Assembly (NCBI RefSeq): GCF_033097365.1
Contig: NZ_AP028461.1
Coordinates: 5,332,001-5,396,000 of the forward strand
DNA from: Actinoplanes sichuanensis
GTDB taxonomy: Bacteria; Actinomycetota; Actinomycetes; Mycobacteriales; Micromonosporaceae
DNA: 64,000 bases
Direction: 5' to 3'
Below, one piece after another: positions 50,401-59,166 of the stretch. The notes below the pieces were generated by a model. That model was not told the DNA's origin and did no database searches. It saw nothing but the letters and a program-made list of their open reading frames with translations. The translations under genes were made by a program, and so were the position numbers. Numbering within the stretch: the stretch's first letter is position 1; every line of letters begins with the position of its first letter.

Positions 50401-52431
50401 GTGAAGATCCCCTCCCTCGCCGGTGCCGTGCTCCTCGCCGCGGTCACCGCCGTCCTCCCCTCCTCCAGCGGCGCGTCCGCCGCCGCGGCCGCCGACACCC
50501 GGATCGACATCGACGTACGGGCCGGACTCGCCACCGTCAGTGACACCGCGGTCGGCGTCAACCACGCCATCTGGGACTCCCAGCTCGGCACTCCGGCCGT
50601 GTCCGACCTGCTCGGCGACGCAGGCGTGAAGATGCTGCGCTACCCGGGCGGCTCCTACGCCGACATCTACCACTGGCGCGACCACACCGCCCCCGGCGGT
50701 TACGTCGCGCCGAACACCGACTTCGACACGTTCATGGCGGGCGCTCGGCGCACCGGCGCCCAGCCGATGATCATCGCCAACTACGGCACCGGCACCGCCC
50801 AGGAGGCCGCCGACTGGGTGCGCTACGCCAACGTCACCAAGGGCTACGGCGCCGCCTACTGGACCATCGGCAACGAGAACTACGGCAACGGCCATTACGG
50901 TTCGGCCTGGGAGGCCGACGACCACGCCGACAAGAGCCCCAAGGAGTACGCCGCCCACGTCGTCGCCTACTCGGAGGCGATGAAGGCGGTCGACCCGACG
51001 ATCAAGGTCGGTGCCGTGCTGACCATGCCCGGGAACTGGCCGGACGGCATCATCGGCGCCGGCGACACCGGCACCTGGAACCAGGAGGTGCTGACCCGCG
51101 CCGGCTCGGCCATCGACTTCGTGGACGTGCACTGGTACCCGGGCGGCAGCACCCCGGCCGAGACCCTCACCCGGACCGCGCAGATCCAGGACGCCGTGCA
51201 CCTGCTGCGCCAACAGATCAACCAGTACGCGGGCACCGGCGCGAGCCGGATCGGGATCAGCATGACCGAGACCAACGTCGAGGTCGGGCGCAACACCCAG
51301 CCCGGTGCGCTGTTCCTCGCCGACGTGTACAGCGGGCTACTCGCCCAGGGTGTGTTCACCGTGCAGTGGTGGAACGTCCACAACGGCCTCGGCACCGTCT
51401 CCGAGGTGGCCGGCGAGACCGACTACGGCGACTACGGGCTGCTGTCCAGCGGCAACTGCAACGCCGACAACACGGTCTGCCAGCCCGCGCTCAACACGCC
51501 GTTCGCGCCCTACCACGCACTCTCACTGGTCGGCGACCTCGCCCGGGCCGGGGACCGGTTCGTCGGGACCGGCAGCGACAACGGGCTGGTCAGCGCGCAC
51601 GCCGTGCGGCGGACCAACGGGGATCTGGCGGTGCTCCTGGTCAACAAGGACCCGGACGCGGCGCACACCGTGTCGCTCAACTATCAGGGATTCACGCCGG
51701 CCTCCGGGGCGCCCACGGTCGCGTCGTTCGGCAACGGGGACGACGCGGTCAGCACCGCGGCGGTGGGCAGTGCCTCGACTCAGACTCTGGAGCCGTACTC
51801 GGTCTCGCTCGTCACGGTGCGCTCCGGGCGTACCGAATCAGGATCGCCGAAGGCGCCCGGTCAACCCTCCGCGACGGTGACCGACCGGACCGCGACTATC
51901 TCCTGGCCGGCCGGCGCGGCCGGGCTGAAATATGAGGTGTTCCGGCAGAACGCCGGCGTCGGCGAGCAGCTCGGCGAGACCACCGGCACCTCGCTGACCA
52001 TCGGCAACCTGCAGCCCGGGCGCCGGTACACGATCAACGTGCTGGCCCGGGACGGCTCCGGCCGGCAGTCGCAGGCGTCACCGCCGCTCACCTTCACCAC
52101 CGGCACCCCGGCCACCTCGACGTGCACGGTCAAGTTCCGCGACGTCAACGACTGGGGCAACGGGTACGTCGGCTCGATCGACATCACCAACAACGCGACC
52201 GCCCCGATCAACGGGTGGACTCTCGCGTTCACCTGGCCGACCGACTGGCAGAGCGTGAGCAGCGGGTGGAGCGCCACCTGGAGCCAGGAGGGCCGTACGG
52301 TCCGGGTGACCAGCGACGCCGCACTGGCCGCCGGTGCTGCCGCGAGCGTCGGGTTCGTCGGCAACTACAGCGGGCCCAACGTGCTGCCGACCGTGTTCAC
52401 CCTCAACGGCACGGTCTGTACCGGCGCTTAG
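50401..52431 (+). CDS. secreted GH-A clan glycosidase with FN3 and CBM2
   Basis: 676 residues. Signal peptide in residues 1-33 (AGAVLLAAVTAVLPSSSGASA). Catalytic domain about 35-480: strand sequence MLRYPGGSYADIYHW, acid/base Glu159 in IGNENYGNG and nucleophile Glu290 in SMTETNVEV, in the pattern of GH51-like alpha-L-arabinofuranosidases. FN3 domain about 485-570 (TATISWPAGAAGLKYEVF, LQPGRRYTINVLARD). CBM2 about 572-676 with two Cys (STCTVKF ... NGTVCTGA) and Trp in GWTLAFTWPTDW. The GTG start has GGAGAC upstream. A cellulose-bound debranching enzyme for plant cell walls. Confidence 0.87.
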   Translation: MKIPSLAGAVLLAAVTAVLPSSSGASAAAAADTRIDIDVRAGLATVSDTAVGVNHAIWDSQLGTPAVSDLLGDAGVKMLRYPGGSYADIYHWRDHTAPGGYVAPNTDFDTFMAGARRTGAQPMIIANYGTGTAQEAADWVRYANVTKGYGAAYWTIGNENYGNGHYGSAWEADDHADKSPKEYAAHVVAYSEAMKAVDPTIKVGAVLTMPGNWPDGIIGAGDTGTWNQEVLTRAGSAIDFVDVHWYPGGSTPAETLTRTAQIQDAVHLLRQQINQYAGTGASRIGISMTETNVEVGRNTQPGALFLADVYSGLLAQGVFTVQWWNVHNGLGTVSEVAGETDYGDYGLLSSGNCNADNTVCQPALNTPFAPYHALSLVGDLARAGDRFVGTGSDNGLVSAHAVRRTNGDLAVLLVNKDPDAAHTVSLNYQGFTPASGAPTVASFGNGDDAVSTAAVGSASTQTLEPYSVSLVTVRSGRTESGSPKAPGQPSATVTDRTATISWPAGAAGLKYEVFRQNAGVGEQLGETTGTSLTIGNLQPGRRYTINVLARDGSGRQSQASPPLTFTTGTPATSTCTVKFRDVNDWGNGYVGSIDITNNATAPINGWTLAFTWPTDWQSVSSGWSATWSQEGRTVRVTSDAALAAGAAASVGFVGNYSGPNVLPTVFTLNGTVCTGA

Positions 52432-52492
52432 GGTTTGTTGTCGTACCTCGCCGCTACTCTTCGGGCTGTTCACACGGGGAGGGCGGTTCGGG

Positions 52493-55400
52493 GTGGGTGT
52501 CGTCAAACGCAACAGGTTCGTGCGTCGTGGCAGTGTGGACGTTCCGCCGTTCGTGATCGACACGAGCGGCGGGGCGTCCGCCGCACGTCGGTCGGCCGCT
52601 GATCGTGCCGCTCTGCTGGCCGTCCTCGACGATCAGGGGACGTCCGCCGAGATCACCGCGGCCGGCCGGGCCTGGCTCGACGACGAGGCCGACGCGCCGC
52701 CGCTCGGCGCGGCGGCGGAGGTCACGGCTCTCAGTCCCCGGGTCCAGCACCCGGAGAAGCCGGAGGAGGTTCTCACCCCCTTCGCCGACGTCTGGCTCGG
52801 CCGTCGGGGCCTGGTCTTCGCCGCACGGGCGGCCATCGAGCACGCGCTGCTGGCCGGGCACGAGCGCGAGCGCCCCGACCCCTATCGTCACGGCCCGATC
52901 CACCTCACCGAGACACCGATGACGCAGGGCGGCTTCCGGGGGCCGGTGCGGGCCATCCTGCTCCGGGTCCGGGCCGCCGTCGCCGCGGCCACCGACAGGG
53001 AGTATGCGGAGATGCTGGCGGCGGTGCGGCCCTACCGCGACCGGGGCTGGACCGCGCGGGTCGCCACCTCCGTCCTGCTGCCGAGCGAGAGCGACTGGGT
53101 CGAGCAGGACATCGCCCGGGCCGACGGGTCGCAGGCGGCCGAGCTCCTGCTGCTCGCGGCGGGCACCAAAGCACAGGCGGAGGCGCTCGCCCCGTTCGTC
53201 GTCGACTGGTGGCACATCCCGGTGCTCCCCTTCGCCGCGACCGTCGCCGACGGCGTCGGTCCGGACGCCGCCGGTGCGCTGCTGACCTGGTTCGACATTC
53301 CGTACATGCGGGCCGAGATCCAGCAGCGGATCCTCTCCGTGGTCGCCGAACTGGACGGTGACGCCGCCTTCGCCGCTCTCCTCGACCGGCTCGACCGGCG
53401 ATATGTGCAGGCGGCGGTGCTCGACGCGGCCGCGCGGTTCCCGGCCCGGGCGATGCGACTGTTCGCCGAGGCCGACACGCCACTGCTGCGCGCACACGTG
53501 CCGGCCCATCTCGACCTGGTCGACGAGGTCCGGCCCCGCCTGACGCCGGCTGCCGCCGAGCGGGTGCGGGAGCTGGCCGACGCCGCTGCCGCCGTCACCT
53601 ACGCCCCGGCCGAGGCCGTCCCGCCGGTCCTGGCGAGCCCACCCTGGCAGCACCGGGTCAAGGCCGCGAAACCCGTCGTGATCACCGGCCTGAGCTGCGA
53701 CGATCCAGCGACCGTGTGCTGGCGCCCCGGCGAGCGGGACCGATGGCTCAACACGCCCGGCAACTGGGAGGCGCCGTGGATCTCGTGGGAGCGGGCCGCC
53801 GAGGTGGTGGCATCGGGTCACAACGAGGGGTTCGCGTCGATGGTCTTCACCGCCGGCGCCGACGACCTCGCCCGGCCGCTACTGAGCTGGCGGGCGAGCC
53901 GGCCGCAGTTCTACGACATCTGGCTGCGGGTCGCCGCCGCACGGTTCGAGCTGGCGGCTCTGGGGCTCCTGCAGGACGCGGCCGGGCGCTCTCCCGCGCT
54001 GACCGACGTGCTGCTGCCGTTCTCGTCGCCCGCGATCGCCGTGTTCATGGCCGACCGCTACACCCGGATGAAAAGCGCCCGGCCGGCGGCGCACTCCTGG
54101 CTGCGGCGGCACGCCGTCTCGGCCGCCCGGGCGCTGGTGCCGGCCGCGCTCGACAAGGCCGGGCCGGCCCGGCGGCAGGCCGAGACGGTACTGCTCGCCC
54201 TGCCCGCCGACACGGTCCACGCCGCGGCCTCCGGCTACGGGCCGGAGGCGGCCGCGGCGATCGCCGCGCTGCTGGCCCGTGACCCGCTGACACAGCTGCC
54301 CGCGCGGCTGCCGGCGAACCCGGCGTGGGCGGTGCCCGCGATCCTGCCGCCGGTCCGGTTGCGCGACGGCTCGGGAGCGCTGCCACCATCTGCCGTCGAC
54401 GCGCTGATCACCATGCTGGCGATCACCAAGATGGACGAGCCGTATGCGGGGATAGCCCTGGTCGCCGACGTGTGCGAGCCCGGTGACCTGGCCCGGTTCG
54501 CGTGGGGGCTGCTCGAGGCCTGGCAGCTCGCCGGGGCCGACCCCAAGCAGAGCTGGGTGCTCGACGCCCTGGCACTGCTCGGCGACGACACCACGGTCCG
54601 ACAGCTCACCCCGCTGATCCTCGCGTGGCCCGGCGAGGGCGGCCACACCAAGGCGGTGGCCGGGGTGCGGGCGCTGGCCACGATCGGCTCCGACACGGCG
54701 CTGATGCGGCTCTACGGCATCTCGCAGCGGGCGAAGTTCAAGGGGCTCAAGACGGCCGCCGAAGAGAAGATCATCGAGGTCGCCGACGGGCTCGGCCTGA
54801 CCGCCGAGCAGCTGGCCGACCGGCTGGTGCCCGACTTCGGGCTGGCCGCCGACGGCAGTCTGACGCTCGACTACGGGTCACGGCAGTTCACCGTCGGGTT
54901 CGACGAGCAGCTCAAGCCGTATGTGTCGGAGACCGACGGAAAGCGGCTCAAGGCGCTGCCGAAACCGTCCGGCCCGATCGCCGAGGAGGCACAGAAACGG
55001 TTCTCGGCTCTGAAGAAGGACGTCCGGACGGTCGCCGCCGATCAGGTGCGACGGCTGGAGCAGGCGATGGTCACCGGCCGCCGGTGGACACCCGACGAGT
55101 TCGCCCGCTACTTCGCCGGCCACCCGCTGCTGTGGCACATCGTGCGGCGACTGGTCTGGACCGTGTCCAACGGCGACTCGTTCCGGGTCGGCGAGGACCG
55201 TGGTTACGCCGACGTCGCCGACGAGCCGTACACGCTGCCCGATGACGTCACGGTCGGTGTCGCACACCCCCTCGACCTCGCCGCCGGGTGGAGCGAGGTC
55301 TTCGACGACTACGAGATCCTCCAGCCGTTTCCGCAGCTCGGGCGCGAGGTCTACACCGAGACCGACCTCAAGGACCTGGTCGGCGCCGAGGTGCCGACGA

Positions 55401-55669
55401 CACGCCTGCTCGGTCTGGAGCGGCGTGGTTGGCGGCGCGATACGCCAGAGGACGCCGGAGTGCAGAACCGGATCGAGCGGACCATCGCCGGCCGCACCGT
55501 GATCGTCGAGCTCGACCCGGGCATCCCGGTCGGTATTCCGGACGAGCTCGGCGACCAGACCCTGACGGAGATCCAGGTGAGCACCACGTCGGGGCGGCAG
55601 CCGTTCACCGCGCTCGGCCCGGTAGCGGTGTCCGAGGTGATCCGAGACCTCAAGACGGTCGTCAATTAG
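52493..55669 (+). CDS. large DUF4132-like protein
   Basis: About 1058 residues from GTG 52493 (GGGGAGGG upstream); GTG 52520 is an alternative. The body is Ala-rich helical (HEAT-like) and the C-terminus matches the DUF4132 pattern: FTVGFDEQLKPYVSETDGKRLKALPKPSG, KRFSALKKDVRTVAADQVRRLEQAM, RRWTPDEFARYFAGHPLLWHIVRRLVW and PFPQLGREVY. Related MolR-like proteins often begin with a WGR domain; none is seen here. Function unknown. A TACTCT hexamer at 52455 may be its -10. Confidence 0.75.
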   Translation: MGVVKRNRFVRRGSVDVPPFVIDTSGGASAARRSAADRAALLAVLDDQGTSAEITAAGRAWLDDEADAPPLGAAAEVTALSPRVQHPEKPEEVLTPFADVWLGRRGLVFAARAAIEHALLAGHERERPDPYRHGPIHLTETPMTQGGFRGPVRAILLRVRAAVAAATDREYAEMLAAVRPYRDRGWTARVATSVLLPSESDWVEQDIARADGSQAAELLLLAAGTKAQAEALAPFVVDWWHIPVLPFAATVADGVGPDAAGALLTWFDIPYMRAEIQQRILSVVAELDGDAAFAALLDRLDRRYVQAAVLDAAARFPARAMRLFAEADTPLLRAHVPAHLDLVDEVRPRLTPAAAERVRELADAAAAVTYAPAEAVPPVLASPPWQHRVKAAKPVVITGLSCDDPATVCWRPGERDRWLNTPGNWEAPWISWERAAEVVASGHNEGFASMVFTAGADDLARPLLSWRASRPQFYDIWLRVAAARFELAALGLLQDAAGRSPALTDVLLPFSSPAIAVFMADRYTRMKSARPAAHSWLRRHAVSAARALVPAALDKAGPARRQAETVLLALPADTVHAAASGYGPEAAAAIAALLARDPLTQLPARLPANPAWAVPAILPPVRLRDGSGALPPSAVDALITMLAITKMDEPYAGIALVADVCEPGDLARFAWGLLEAWQLAGADPKQSWVLDALALLGDDTTVRQLTPLILAWPGEGGHTKAVAGVRALATIGSDTALMRLYGISQRAKFKGLKTAAEEKIIEVADGLGLTAEQLADRLVPDFGLAADGSLTLDYGSRQFTVGFDEQLKPYVSETDGKRLKALPKPSGPIAEEAQKRFSALKKDVRTVAADQVRRLEQAMVTGRRWTPDEFARYFAGHPLLWHIVRRLVWTVSNGDSFRVGEDRGYADVADEPYTLPDDVTVGVAHPLDLAAGWSEVFDDYEILQPFPQLGREVYTETDLKDLVGAEVPTTRLLGLERRGWRRDTPEDAGVQNRIERTIAGRTVIVELDPGIPVGIPDELGDQTLTEIQVSTTSGRQPFTALGPVAVSEVIRDLKTVVN

Positions 55670-55683
55670 CTGCGGGGCCGCCG

Positions 55684-55712
55684 GGTGGGCGCCCCGCAAC
55701 ACGGCGCCCACC
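55684..55712. terminator. bidirectional hairpin
   Basis: GGTGGGCGCC and GGCGCCCACC form a perfect 10-base stem around a 9-base loop. It sits between the convergent DUF4132-like gene and the small membrane protein gene, whose stop begins at the last stem base. Confidence 0.7.
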
Positions 55713-55909
55713 TACTCGGTCATGAAACGTCGCATCGACAGGCCGAGCGTGGCCAGGCCCAGAAAGACCGCGAAGGCCGCCCCGAGTGCCTGCTGAAGCG
55801 AGGCCCCCGCCACCCTGACCACCAGGCCGCCGGTCACGGCGGCGAGACCTCCACCCAGCAGAATCACGGCCAGCCACAGGCCACGCGACACTGTGTCGTT
55901 CTTGCTCAC
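55712..55909 (-). CDS. small two-helix membrane protein
   Basis: 65 residues from GTG 55909 (AGGAG ten bases upstream). Two TM helices: LWLAVILLGGGLAAVTGGLVV and ALGAAFAVFLGLATLGLSM. Frame is open to 56059 and an ATG at 55945 would add 12 polar residues. No family known. Its own promoter should lie in the region up to 56269. Confidence 0.55.
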   Translation of the reverse strand: MSKNDTVSRGLWLAVILLGGGLAAVTGGLVVRVAGASLQQALGAAFAVFLGLATLGLSMRRFMTE

Positions 55910-56269
55910 TCGGTTCCCACTCCTGTTTCGTAACGGTGCGGTCATCGCCGGCGACCACGACTCGATGCGGGGGGAGATTCTGCCCCCGTCAGACTCAGCC
56001 TCCGAACCGAGCCGGAGTCCCGACTGGGTCGTCGTCACTAGCGAGACCCACCGTGACATCTCGAAAACTGCAGGTCAAACGGCTGGAACGACGTTTACAG
56101 CGGAGTCCGAGCACCATTTGAGCAGGGCATTAGGGTGCCTCTGGCGGAAGGTTTGTACGTTTGCGCTGCCGCGCATTCGCGGTCTCGGCGCCGAGGAATA
56201 GGAACGTCCGTACCCCCAGACACCCAATACCCCCTTACCCCCTGTTCCTCCTTCAGGAAGGTCGAGTTC
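55910..56269. other. 360-base intergenic region between divergent genes
   Basis: No gene is supported. Less GC-rich than its surroundings. It holds the start regions of the small membrane protein and of the winged-helix-like gene. Imperfect pairing of CTCCG (55999) with CGGAG (56013) is seen. The last part contains three TACCCCC units (see 56213-56242). Confidence 0.4.
56213..56242 (-). other. G-quadruplex-forming motif in the leader
   Basis: The plus strand reads CCCCC-AGACA-CCC-AATA-CCCCC-TTA-CCCCC, so the minus strand has four G-runs with loops of 3, 4 and 5 bases, matching the G3+N1-7 rule. It lies 28 bases before the TTG of the next gene, on its template strand. Confidence 0.6.
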
Positions 56270-57073
56270 TTGTCCGATGAGGAGCGACGCGCCCGCGCTG
56301 TCGAGTTGCTGTCCGCCGCTGCGGCCAAGGCCAAACGGGCCGGGAACGTGCCTTTTGCGCCGGCCTTCGTGATCAGTGCCGAAGACGGCGAGGAGACGCC
56401 GCTGGCACGACTCATCAAGGGCGGACGCGGCGGTCAGGTCCGGCTCAAGCTGTACCTGTGCATCACGATGATGGCGACGAGTCCTCCTTACGATCTGCGC
56501 AATGCCCCGACACCCGCGTCGTGGGCCCGGTTGCTGGGGCTGGATCCGGATACCGGCCCACGACGCGTCAGCAGCAACCTCAGGTGGCTGGCGGACAACG
56601 GCTTCATCTCGCTACGCCCGCGGCCGGGGAGCACCGCGGTGATCACCCTCCTGAACCCCACCGTCTCTCGCGCGCAGCGGGAGTTCACTGCCCAGACAGG
56701 TATCGCCCCGCGCCGCAAGTACGAACGCCCGTCCGGCAAAGGCCGCTACATCGGTGTACCCGTCGAGCTGTGGACGAAGGGCTGGATCCTGGATCTGTCC
56801 ACGACCGGGCTGGCGATTCTCATGGTGCTGATGGAACTGCAGGGCGGTCACGCCGGCCCCCGCTACGTGACCCGGCAGCGACATGAACGCTATGGGCTGT
56901 CGACCGACACCTGGACCAGGGCGCGAAAAGAGCTGGAGCGTCACCAGCTACTCACGGTCACACGGACGCCGCAGGGCAGCGACTTCGACTACCAGCGCAT
57001 GCGAAACCTGTACCGGGTGCACGTGGAACGGATGAAGACCTCGCCGGAGGCCTCAGCCCGTCACAGCGTGTGA
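56270..57073 (+). CDS. winged-helix-like DNA-binding protein of unknown role
   Basis: 267 residues from TTG 56270 (AGGAAGG eight bases upstream). The N-terminal part EERRARAVELLSAAAAKAKRAGN is helical. Two HTH-like blocks follow: TPASWARLLGLDPDTGPRRVSSNLRWLADNGFISLRPR and YGLSTDTWTRARKELERHQLLTVTR. The second resembles the winged helices of plasmid or phage replication-type proteins, but no replication motif or nearby mobile gene supports that role. The frame extends to 56135 through a C-rich stretch that is not coding. Overlaps the kinase gene by 13 bases. Confidence 0.6.
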   Translation: MSDEERRARAVELLSAAAAKAKRAGNVPFAPAFVISAEDGEETPLARLIKGGRGGQVRLKLYLCITMMATSPPYDLRNAPTPASWARLLGLDPDTGPRRVSSNLRWLADNGFISLRPRPGSTAVITLLNPTVSRAQREFTAQTGIAPRRKYERPSGKGRYIGVPVELWTKGWILDLSTTGLAILMVLMELQGGHAGPRYVTRQRHERYGLSTDTWTRARKELERHQLLTVTRTPQGSDFDYQRMRNLYRVHVERMKTSPEASARHSV

Positions 57074-59094
57074 ACCTCGGGGCCGTTTGTCAGGGCGGCG
57101 CTGATCGCCTCGCGTAGGTCGGTGGCGGTGAACGGCTTCGCGATGATCGTGCGGTCCGGCTCCAGAGAGGTGCCGTCCTCGGCGATCAGCGCCTCGGCGA
57201 AGCCGGAGATGAAGATGACCTTCAGCTGGGGTCGTGCGCTGATCAGGTGATGGGCGAGTTGCCGGCCGTCCATCTCCGGCATCACCACGTCGGTGACCAG
57301 GCAGTGGATCGGCCCGGGGTGGGTCTCGGCCAGCGCCAGCGCGGCCACCCCGTCACCGGCCGTCAGCACCCGGTAGCCGGCCTTGGCGATGAAGCGTTCG
57401 GCCGCCTTGCGCAGCGGTTCGTCGTCGTCGACGAGCAACACCGTGGTCTCTCCGGCGCGGGCCCGAGCCTCGGTCGGCGGGACGTTCGGCTGCTCCCCCG
57501 GCCCGACCGTCGCCACGGCCGGCAGGCGCACCCGCACGGTCGTACCGGATCCGGGTCTCGAATCGAGGGTGATCTCGCCGCCCGCCTGGGTGGCGATCCC
57601 GTGCGCCGTCGACAGACCGAGCCCGGCGGAACGCACGTCCCGCTTGGTGGAGAAGAACGGCTCGAACGCGCGCCGCTGCACCTCGGGTGTCATCCCCCCG
57701 CCGGTGTCGGCCACCTCGATCACGGCCATCGCGCGTACCGGATCGTGCACCGCGCTGATCGTGACCACCCCGCCGTCCAGCATCGCCTCACCGGCGTTGC
57801 GCAGCAGGATGTGCAGCAACCGGTCCAGTCCGCGCCGATCGATCCGGGCCGACGGCGTGTCGTCGGACAGCCACACGGTGACGCCGACATGCTCGCCGGT
57901 CAGGTCACCCGCGAACGCCGTGATGAACGCCTTGAGGTCGACCACGACCGGCTCGTTGATCTCCCGGCGGCCGAACGCCAGCAGCTGCTCGGTCAGTTTG
58001 GTGGCTCGGCGGCCGCCCTGGGTCACCTGCCGCAGATCCTCCAGCATGGTGTCGGCGGCCGCCTTCGCGATCCCGCCGTGCTCGGACTCGTCACTGATCG
58101 CGTCACAGACCAGCTGGGTGAACCCGAGCATCGAGCCGAGCAGGTTGTTGAAGTCGTGGGCGATGCCACCGGCCATCCGGCGCAGGCTGTCCAGGCGTTC
58201 GGCGTCGTGGCCGGCCGCCTCCTCCTGCCGCTGCCGGGCCTCGTACTCGATCCGCTTCTCGGCCGCCGCCACGTCGGAGATGTCGTCGACCATGACCACC
58301 GCACCAGCCATGCCGCTGCCGGTGTCCGGAAACGGCCGCAGGTGCACCCGCAGCCACCTGTCGGACAGGTCCTCGCGGATCAGATGGGTCCGGTACCGGT
58401 GCTCGATCGGCGCCGCGGTGGTGTGCCGGACCGCTTCGACCGCCTCGCCACGGACGGCCGGGTCCAGGCAGATCAGCCAGCCGCTCCCGCCGAGGCGCTT
58501 CTCCGGCCGGCCGGTGATGTCGGCCAGCCGGGGATTCACGTAGGTCGCGTCACCGTCCGCGTTGAGCAGGGCGATTCCGACCGGTGACACGGTCGCCATC
58601 GCCTCGAACTGCCGTTCCCGGTGGCGCAGGGCACGGTCCTTCTCGACCAGCTTGGCGCTGACCGCCTTGCTGTGCACCCGGGCGAAGTCGGCCGCGGAGC
58701 CGACGCTGACGTCCACCGGGCCGGCCGCCAGCACCTCGTCGACCGCGTCGAGCAGTTCCCGCGGGTCGGCGCCGCGCAGCACGACCCGGGACACCCCGCA
58801 GGCGTCGGCGATCGGCCGGGTCTCCGGCTCCAGGTAGTTGGCGGTGTAGAAGATGACCGGCGAGCTCGCGGTCACCGGGTCCTCGTCGGAGCGCAGCCGG
58901 TGGACCAGTTCCAGGCCGTCGATGCCGGGCATCAGCACGTCCGAGACCACGATGTCCGGATGCTGGGCGCGCACCACGTCCAGCGCGTCGACTCCGTCGC
59001 TGGCTTCGAGAACCTCGTGGCCACGGCAGCTCAGCAGCATGGTCACGAGGTCACGATTCTCGGCGACGTCGTCGACGACCAGAACGGTTGCCAT
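57061..59094 (-). CDS. soluble REC-PAS-kinase-REC hybrid histidine kinase
   Basis: 677 residues, starting MATVLVVDDVAENRDLV after GAGGAGG; the frame is open far upstream to 61386 but that part is antisense to the other kinase. Order: REC1 1-125 (Asp in VVSDVLMPGIDG), coiled linker, PAS about 160-290, HisKA (His313 in GGIAHDFNNLLG), HATPase with LRNAGEAMLDGG and VADTGGGM, GLGLSTAHGI, then REC2 (Asp in VTDVVMPEMDG). The FNNLLG motif is typical of CckA/NtrB-like kinases. No TM helix, so it senses an internal signal through PAS. Confidence 0.9.
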   Translation of the reverse strand: MATVLVVDDVAENRDLVTMLLSCRGHEVLEASDGVDALDVVRAQHPDIVVSDVLMPGIDGLELVHRLRSDEDPVTASSPVIFYTANYLEPETRPIADACGVSRVVLRGADPRELLDAVDEVLAAGPVDVSVGSAADFARVHSKAVSAKLVEKDRALRHRERQFEAMATVSPVGIALLNADGDATYVNPRLADITGRPEKRLGGSGWLICLDPAVRGEAVEAVRHTTAAPIEHRYRTHLIREDLSDRWLRVHLRPFPDTGSGMAGAVVMVDDISDVAAAEKRIEYEARQRQEEAAGHDAERLDSLRRMAGGIAHDFNNLLGSMLGFTQLVCDAISDESEHGGIAKAAADTMLEDLRQVTQGGRRATKLTEQLLAFGRREINEPVVVDLKAFITAFAGDLTGEHVGVTVWLSDDTPSARIDRRGLDRLLHILLRNAGEAMLDGGVVTISAVHDPVRAMAVIEVADTGGGMTPEVQRRAFEPFFSTKRDVRSAGLGLSTAHGIATQAGGEITLDSRPGSGTTVRVRLPAVATVGPGEQPNVPPTEARARAGETTVLLVDDDEPLRKAAERFIAKAGYRVLTAGDGVAALALAETHPGPIHCLVTDVVMPEMDGRQLAHHLISARPQLKVIFISGFAEALIAEDGTSLEPDRTIIAKPFTATDLREAISAALTNGPEVHTL

Positions 59095-59166
59095 GACGGC
59101 CTCCTCGTAAGTAACGCTATTCAGAATCTTCCTCGCAAAGCACTCTGAAAGTGGTAACTCAAAGAA

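Noticed and set aside
56270..57073. Plasmid or ICE replication module
   Set aside because: Only winged-helix-like segments are visible; no integrase, tra genes, att repeats or tRNA lie nearby.
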